Origin: Juglans regia | Lineage: Eukaryota > Streptophyta > Magnoliopsida > Fagales > Juglandaceae | DNA length: 64,000 bases | Direction of reading: 5' to 3' | Assembly: GCF_001411555.2 (NCBI RefSeq) | Contig: NC_049905.1 | Location: 6,291,053-6,355,052, forward strand | Shown: one piece after another, positions 57,726 through 64,000 of the stretch | How positions within the stretch are numbered: position 1 is the stretch's first letter | Layout of the letters: the number at the start of each line of letters is the position of its first letter | Position numbers and translations under genes: made by a program | Notes under the pieces: model-generated | Seen by the model: only the letters and a program-made list of their open reading frames with translations | What the model was told of the DNA's origin: nothing | Database searches by the model: none

Positions 57726-58319
57726 ATTAAATATTAATTTTTATTCTACTTCATAATTAAGAAAATATTTTTAAATAATATTATAATTTTTATTTTATTT
57801 TTTAAAATATTTAAAATTATTAAAAATATCTATATAAAAATAAATTTACAAAATATATATAAAAAAAATGCTACAGCCCCAGCGGGAGCCCCCAGCTGGG
57901 CATGTAGCATTTTCCTTAGTTATATTATTAGTAAACTTCAAAAAGTTGCTGGGCTCCTCTTTTGAGGGCCTTCCAACGTCAATTCCCCTATGGCGTTTGG
58001 GTTTTTTGAGTTGCTTTGAGTCGGTACAATGCTAGTTTTTTTTGTAATTGCGTTGAGCCTTTGCCTGCAACCTGATTTTGACTTGATCAACAGAATCCAA
58101 CAACTGAGAGTCCATTATGTGGGCATATATATGTTTTTTTACCTTAAGATGATGAAGCAGGAGCAGTAAGGAGCAGTGGGCACAGATTTGCAGTGGGATT
58201 TGACAATGACGACGCACGATGTGTATTCGTCTTAGTTGGAAGACGAGAGGTAGTTGAAAGTGGAATAAAAAATTTTTGTTTTTATGAAAGATGGATGAAA
58301 TAGTTTTCATTTTTATGAA

Positions 58320-59995
58320 CGTAACAAAATGATAGTTAAGTTCATGTGTCTATGGGGGATGATAGCTTCATGGGTGGCTAAAGAGATTGAGGATTGTTTA
58401 GAACTTATTTGTTATGGTTTCTTTAGAAAGCTAATGATGGGTAATAGAGTTTTTATCATTCAAAGTCATGCTAATAAAAGGGGTAGCTTTCTGCAACTCT
58501 CAAAATTCTGGAATGGAATAAGGAAATGTTTATTGGTGATTCTGGATGGCGCAAATGACATTGGATAGAAAGGCTTTCCATAGTTCATTTGAAGCGTTAC
58601 TGAGTCCAAAACCACTATTCGAAGTGGGGAGTTTGTTGATGGAAAAATAGTGGGAAGGCCATCCTTAGTCAAAGGTGTTTCGTACGCTGCGGAGTTGAGG
58701 TCAATGGCAAGTAGTCCGGCCGAGATCAGCTCAGCGGCAAAATGAAAGAGTAAGGCACTTGTAGGAGACAACAGCCGTCAGGTGACATTGGGAGAGGTGG
58801 ATGGGGTATTGTGGGATGCCAAAGCTCAATTAAATGGGGTTATATAGTATGTGAGAGATCTGATGATTAAAGTGGATAAGGGGCAAGACCTAGTCGTGGG
58901 TATTGGTGGTGGGTCGAGTATGGACGAGGGAGGGTGGGGGGTAGATCTTTCGAGTTTGAAGGCCAAAAGTGTGCCAGCAAAGGGCATCTCAACGCCGTCA
59001 TAGATAGAGTCGTTGGACGCTGGCATCTTTGTCCATCTCAATGTTACTATGCCTCCTGAGGGAGTTGTAGGGCTTCATGCACCGGATGTAGATGGGGTTG
59101 GTACTTTTATCCAGAGCTTATATTTAGTTGAAGACTAGGGTCTCTCCAAGGTCTCGAGTACTTCAAAAGAAACAGTCAAGCCACTTTTAGAAAATGCAAA
59201 CGAGGTTACATAAGGTAGTGTTTTCCCTACCTGTTCTAGAAGGGAGCAGTATGGTTAGACAAAGTGACACGACAAGGATCATGGGGGGTGGTGCAAAGTC
59301 AAGCAATGTTGATGGAATGAAGGAACCTGTAATGGTGATAGAAAAAATGGACAACAACCATATAGTTGTCAAGCAACAATATGGCAGGAAGGAAACTAGC
59401 AGTTTGTTGTTGGTGCCTCACGTGGGGGAAGATTTAGAATTAGGAGTGCAGTTGGGTACTGTGGATGGAGATAATGTCGTTTCATTGGTTTCTTTTCCTC
59501 CATTAAACGATATAGCGGGTTCACCATCGGATTATGTTCTAAACAAAGTTAACGGGTTTCAGCAAATTTTTGAGCTTTTATATGGAGAACATGGAGAATA
59601 TGAAGACCAATTTAAAACTCTACTTACTGTGATTGAGGCGAGTCACGCGCTTGAAACCAAATCACAAGAAAAGCAAATAGTTAAAATGTCTTTCATGGCT
59701 AATCAACTATAATGCTCAGGGAGGTAGCTAAAGTTGAGGGAAGACTAAAGATGTGGGGTATTGTGAAGATAATCTCGTAGTGGGATGTTCAGGTAGATGA
59801 TTAGTTTTACAGAAATAAGAGGTTAGGGTTGGGGAGATGTGTTACATTCCAATTCAATTGTCGTATTTTAGGTAGGTTTTATGAGATTTTTGGGTCATTT
59901 GGGATTCTCTTGTATGAGCTAGGTGTACTTTTCTTGTATTTGTCAAGTGTAATTGGTTACTCCTATTAATATATTTATTACTTATCAAAAAAGTA
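58320..59995 (+). pseudogene. Internally deleted LINE (ORF1 remnant joined to 3' end)
   Basis: 58325-58580 reads like the N-terminal domain of plant LINE ORF1 (GNRVFIIQSHANKRGSFLQL, then LLVILDGANDIGWKGF). 59194-59712 is a 172-codon open frame of the ORF1 linker type. Stops and frame breaks separate them. 59820-59990 is a typical LINE 3' end ('cttgtatttgtcaagtgtaa', 'tattacttatcaaaaaag') and is reached without any endonuclease or reverse-transcriptase text, so ORF2 has been lost. Confidence 0.6.
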
Positions 59996-61344
59996 AACTT
60001 GAAATTTAAAAGTCCACAAAAAAATCTAATTTAAAAATGGGCTAAATATGAAACTAAAAAAAAAAAAAACTTAATTTCAACTCCACCTTGACAAGTTGAA
60101 ATCGGAGTCGAATTGAAGCCTACACAAGTCGGAGTTGGAATCAGATTTAGAGGATTTTGACTCTGATTGGGTCAGTACTCACCCCTATATATGAATGATA
60201 TGTGGTGTAAAGACTTTTAAATAAAGTTATTGTTAAAGTAATAAATATTAATTTTCCATTAAATCACATAATAATCGTCAGTATTATCTAATAAAACATG
60301 AGTAATATTTTGAAAATACTTAATAATTGATTAATAAATATTTATTTAATGACAAGTTAGTAGTATTTTTTTATCTTAATAATTCATTTGCCATATTAGT
60401 TTTTAAAATATATTTATCTATAATTTCATGTTATTTCGTTTAGAGCCTTTCTCAAATGGTTTTTTCTCGCTAAGAATAAAAAACTAAAAATTACTTATAC
60501 ATGAATAAGATAGAAAAAAATATTAACAATAATATTTGCTATTCTAATATGACCTTTTAGAAGAATAATACTATATACAAATTTTAAATAGACAAATTTT
60601 ATACAAACTCTTTGTAAAAATGTAAGTTTCAATAATAAAAAAAAGTTTTTTTATATATTTTTTTTAAGCGGAATCCATTTTTTTATTAAGATTTATATAA
60701 GTCTTATCTATTTAGAATTTGTACAAATTATTTTTATTTTTAAAATAATCCCTTTTCAATTTTTCTTTCTAAGAAATATAAACTGATTTTTTTCTTATGC
60801 ACCAAAAGGGTAAAATTATCGTGCTAGAGTACACGAGCGGTTAAAGGCTCCATTTGGATGTATAAATGTTTTATTTTATATTATATTATTTTATTTCTTT
60901 ATTATAATTTTTTAAATTTTAACAGAAAATATAATAAATAATTTATTTTTTTAAAAATTTTAAAATAATAATAATATTAAAATATAATATTTTATTTAAT
61001 TTTTAATTTTTATTTAAAATTATCTTACATATTTAAATCGTTCCACGCAAAAAAACCCAGGGGAGAACCGCAGGTGGATAATTCTTTCTTGCATCCCAAG
61101 ATTCCAAAAACCTCGGCAGTCCTTGACTCCTTTTTCTAAGGTCTTTTTGTTCTACGCAAAAATGAGCTTCTTTAAAAGAGCTGCATAGACAGCCCCAACT
61201 CGGTACTCTACGTTGGAGCCTGGCGGCGAGGCCACAAAAGCCTCCGTGATCACCAATTTCCATCACTGCTCTCTCTCTCTCTCTCGGGTGATTCCGTTTA
61301 TTTATTGTTATGCTTGTTTTTGGTTTTGGAATCGAGCTGCGTTC
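59996..61344. repeat. Intergenic with two MITE-type elements; TIM22 5' region
   Basis: 60560-60735 is a palindromic element (arms 'aaatagacaaattttataca' and 'tctatttagaatttgtaca'). 60847-61035 is a TGAGATGA-family relative ('ggctccatttggatgtataa' to 'atcttacatatttaaatcg'). 61040-61344 is GC-richer and holds the TIM22 promoter and leader, including a CT microsatellite at 61268-61286. Confidence 0.5.
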
Positions 61345-62510
61345 ATGGCTTCCGTTGCGGGAAACGAATCTGCTAACGGTTCATCGGGCTCAAAAGAGGC
61401 AGAGAGGCTTCCGATTGAGCCTCTAAGATTGCCCACGGTCGAGGAAATACGCGGCCAAGATATTTGGAACAACTGCGCTGTGCGCAGTGTGGTTAGCGGA
61501 GTCATGGGTACGACCAAATACCCTTCTGTAGTTTTTTCTTTAAAGAATTTCCGCACTTGGGTTTGATTTATTTTTTGCAAATTTCATTCTTGTGTCGCCT
61601 TTGGTTGAGGAGAAAATGCAGGAAAAGCCTCCTTTTGTTGAATTTATTCATTTGGTTTTTATCATTGTAGTATCATTGGGTTCGGAAATATGATTTTTTT
61701 TCTTCTTTGTAAATGGGAAATATTTAACTACTCTCAAATTGTTTTTTCCCCTTCACTCACGTTTTGTCAGCAACCAAGCAAACGACTCTTAGGATTTTTC
61801 TGATAATGATGTAATGCTCTCTAAGAGCTGGTTGTTTGCCTTGTAGCTTGAATTATATTCCTGATTTAGTTTTAGTATAGTTCAGACCTCAGGTCATTGA
61901 GTATGACCCTCCCTCGCCCCCAAAAGATAAGGCATGAAGAATGTTAAATTTGAATTCTTTCATGTCCAAGAGAATTGAAAACTCTACTTTCAAAGACGAA
62001 ATTATGTTCTTTGTAAGCAACCAGATGTATCTTGCTCTGTTTTTTCGAGGCTTGTGTCTTCATCTACCATGTGGAGTTTATAGTACGTTACTAACAATTT
62101 GCTACCAAGTTACTTACTAGAAAAAAAAATTGCTACTAAGTATGCTGTGGAAATGTTTCTAGGAGGTGGGCTTGGGCTGTTCATGGGTATGTTTCTTGGG
62201 GCATTGGACAACCCTCTAATGCAGGAGGAAATGACCGGTAGGCAGCAGTTCATTTATACAGCCAAGCAGATGGGGCGGAGGAGCTGGAGTTCTGCTAAAG
62301 CATTTGCAGTTATGGGCTTGGTTTTTTCCGCAGCTGAATGTGTTGTTGAGAAGGTATTGTCAGAAATCAAGTCTAAAGATATGGTTCTGATCTACTTCAT
62401 ATTGAATTAAAAAAAATTATGGATTATGTGATTTCAGGCACGGGCAAAGCATGATGTTACAAATACAGTTGTGGCTGGGTGTGTAACTGGAGGTGTAATC
62501 TCGGCAAAAG
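61345..62510 (+). CDS. TIM22: Mitochondrial inner-membrane translocase TIM22 (3' end beyond the window)
   Basis: Three exons are visible: 61345-61507, 62163-62353, 62438-62510; 142 codons plus one base, continuing past the window. The start MASVAGNESANGSSGSKEAE is preferred to the in-frame ATG at 61213 because homologues begin close to the RLPTVEEIRGQDIWNNCAVR block. Membrane segments include GGGLGLFMGMFLGAL and FAVMGLVFSAAECVVEK; the second motif, with ARAKHDVTNTVVAGCVTGGVIS, is the Tim17/22/23-family signature. TIM22 is the carrier-translocase channel that inserts multi-spanning carriers into the inner membrane. The missing last exon should encode the GPKAACIGCAGF-type end of about 30 residues. 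The donor at 62511 (gtaaca) is intact. Nothing matching that exon occurs between 62511 and 64000. Confidence 0.9.
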
Positions 62511-62814
62511 GTAACATCTCTCTCCATCACCTGAGCCTTCTTTCTAGGTTCCAGTTCACATCAACTTATGAATTGCAGTCATGGAAGATTTTATGACGTG
62601 TCACCATAAAGTCCCACACTTAGGTTGATGTTATTGAAGTCCAAGGTCTTGCATATTTGGGATTATATCATATTGCTTGTGTGCTCAGCTTTATGTTTTT
62701 AATATATATGGATTGAACTTTAGTGGTCATGAAGAAAAATATGGTAGGTTGCTTTGATTTGTATTTTCCCCATCCATCTGGGGAAAACCTATGGCCCTCT
62801 CTCTCCCTCCCTCC

Positions 62815-62853
<39 letters not shown>

Positions 62854-64000
62854 AATTTGTATGAATACATCTTGTCTTGTATGGTCCAATGATTATTGTT
62901 AAGAACAATTTTAATGAAGCTAGTCTCTGTGAACACAAGTACAGAAAGTATGAGTCAAATGTGGAATATATTTTCATCATTGTTGAACTGCAAAGGAGAC
63001 AAGTTTTTGATCTTCCTCTTTCTGAAGTTCATTGGATGCTCAAAGTTAGCAGCATGGATTTGAAAGTTGGCTTATCCTTTCTTATTGCACCATAATTGGG
63101 AAGAATCTAGTGAACTTTCGAAGAGGTTTGGCGTAATTATAGGGGATGACCAACTCAAACAGAATCTTTTTCTATGTCATTAAACCTAACCAATGTAGCC
63201 TTTCAAATACACAAGCCCACCTATATGGTAATCCAAGGAAAATCCAAGTACAGAATTGAATCCGGGATGTTTAAGTCTACTGTTTATCATTTGATTATTA
63301 CACTACTGCATCCGGTAACCCAAACAGAATCCATTGAGAAAAACATTTGTGATTTCTGGTAATGGCAAATGTAAGCAACAGAAACTGTATACACAGAAAA
63401 ACCTTTATATATATATATATATATATAGGCAGAAAAACCTATTTTCATTCTCGAGCCACTTTCCTTCCATCTTATCCTAGACCCAACCATTGCCTTGTTC
63501 CAAGATCTCAAGATGAGTTTGGAGGAATTGACTTTATTTTGGAGTGTTTCTACCTGTTCTTATCTACATTTGGTTAACTCTAAATAAAGTCCAAAATAAG
63601 AACAGGTAGGGATCTTGGGAACAAAATTGTTGAGTGATGATATGTGCACAACAAAGGTGATTGCAAATATGTTGAATCTAAAGACAAGGTTGTAACACCT
63701 CAATGGAAGTCCCAAACCACTTGGCCTATACTCCAAAAGGACTAGTCAATGATACAATTGGAGTCCCATTGGAACCTTATAAAGAACAATAACTTCTCAT
63801 TCCCAAGCAATGTGGGATCCCATATATCACCTACCCTTATCCTTATCATATGGGGTATCACAAAGGTAGTGGATGTTTTTTTTATAAGTACAAGGTAGTG
63901 GATGTGATGAGTTAAACACAATCTGAAAAGCACAGCCTAATTTTTTTTTTTATATATAATTAATAAGATAATTTTATTACCAAGTAAATAGGCATAGTCC
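62511..64000 (+). other. TIM22 intron 3 (incomplete)
   Basis: No coding match. It contains CT then AT microsatellites (62796-62853), an AT tract at 63407-63427, a short inverted pair (63530-63560 'gactttattttggag' against 63580-63610 'ctccaaaataaagtc'-like) and a solo LTR. An alternative is that TIM22 is broken here and the last exon is absent; the window cannot tell. Confidence 0.5.
63686..63867. mobile_element. Solo LTR or TRIM terminal repeat (172 bp)
   Basis: The element 63691-63862 begins TGTAACACC and ends GGTATCACA, the TG...CA form of LTRs. It is flanked by a perfect 5-bp duplication AAGGT at 63686-63690 and 63863-63867. No internal retroelement domain and no second LTR are near, so it is a solo LTR or a very short terminal-repeat element, in TIM22 intron 3. 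Confidence 0.7.

Larger units (their letters stand above)
56412..57909. mobile_element. Foldback element (GCTACAGC ends) split by a nested insertion
   Basis: The left end 'gtgctacagcttccgctggg' and the right end (57869-57909, read on the other strand 'aatgctacatgcccagctgg') are inverted. A similar GC-rich block 'cccccgttgggggctcccgt' sits internally at 56725-56745. The rest is A/T-rich with many 'aagaaaatatttttttaa' stretches. Without the nested element it is about 820 bp. Confidence 0.5.

Noticed and set aside
61213..61344. Upstream in-frame ATG for TIM22
   Set aside because: It spans a CT microsatellite in the leader; TIM22 proteins start near the 61345 ATG.

Overview
This is nuclear DNA from a woody eudicot. 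The evidence is long AT-rich intergenic tracts packed with foldback MITEs, LINE, MULE, hAT and PIF/Harbinger debris, spliced genes with GT-AG introns, and plant-only families (LBD, CCT, GH17-X8, plastid ferritin). One MITE family with subterminal TGAGATGAGAT-type repeats occurs at least ten times, including inside introns. From memory it is abundant in Fagales (walnut/hickory type genomes), so I lean to Juglandaceae, but this is a weak inference.

Layout. 0-6.9 kb: LINE tail, MITEs, a G-rich degenerate minisatellite. 6.9-10.5 kb: two minus-strand regulatory genes, a CCT-motif protein and an LBD12-type LOB-domain factor. 10.5-14.4 kb: gene-free. 14.4-18.1 kb: a five-exon minus-strand gene matching the plant meiotic protein DOUBLE-STRAND BREAK FORMATION. 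19.1-27.4 kb: TAF15b (Gly-rich, RanBP2 zinc finger, RRM), six exons, minus strand, with a probable long spliced 3' UTR and a transposon-like insert carrying an HD-Zip zipper fragment in intron 5. 27.6-34.2 kb: transposon belt with a 702-bp hAT-like element (perfect 8-bp target duplication), a dead Harbinger ORF1, a 173-bp duplication and a captured ABC1-kinase exon. 34.2-42.3 kb: one decayed MULE-like unit holding a FAR1/FRS-type transposase (plus) and a GRF-zinc-finger/coiled-coil ORF (minus). 43.1-46.5 kb: GH17-X8 beta-1,3-glucanase family gene (minus) whose catalytic nucleophile codes Gln. 47.9-50.5 kb: eight-exon plastid ferritin (plus), divergent from it. 52.9-55.3 kb: 40S ribosomal protein S4 (minus) with telobox promoter. 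56.4-57.9 kb: foldback element containing a second copy of the hAT-like element. 58.3-60 kb: internally deleted LINE. 61.3 kb to the end: 5' three exons of mitochondrial TIM22 (plus), with a 172-bp solo LTR/TRIM in the intron reaching the window end.

The genes are independent housekeeping or regulatory loci and not a pathway cluster. I found no convincing undescribed multi-gene system. The most unusual signals are the GH17 active-site substitution, the FRS+GRF MULE pair with tandemly duplicated exons, the GGTCC-armed hAT-like pair and the host-gene fragments inside mobile DNA. Exon coordinates were derived by eye from splice sites plus reading frame; family assignments rest on remembered consensus motifs, with no database search.
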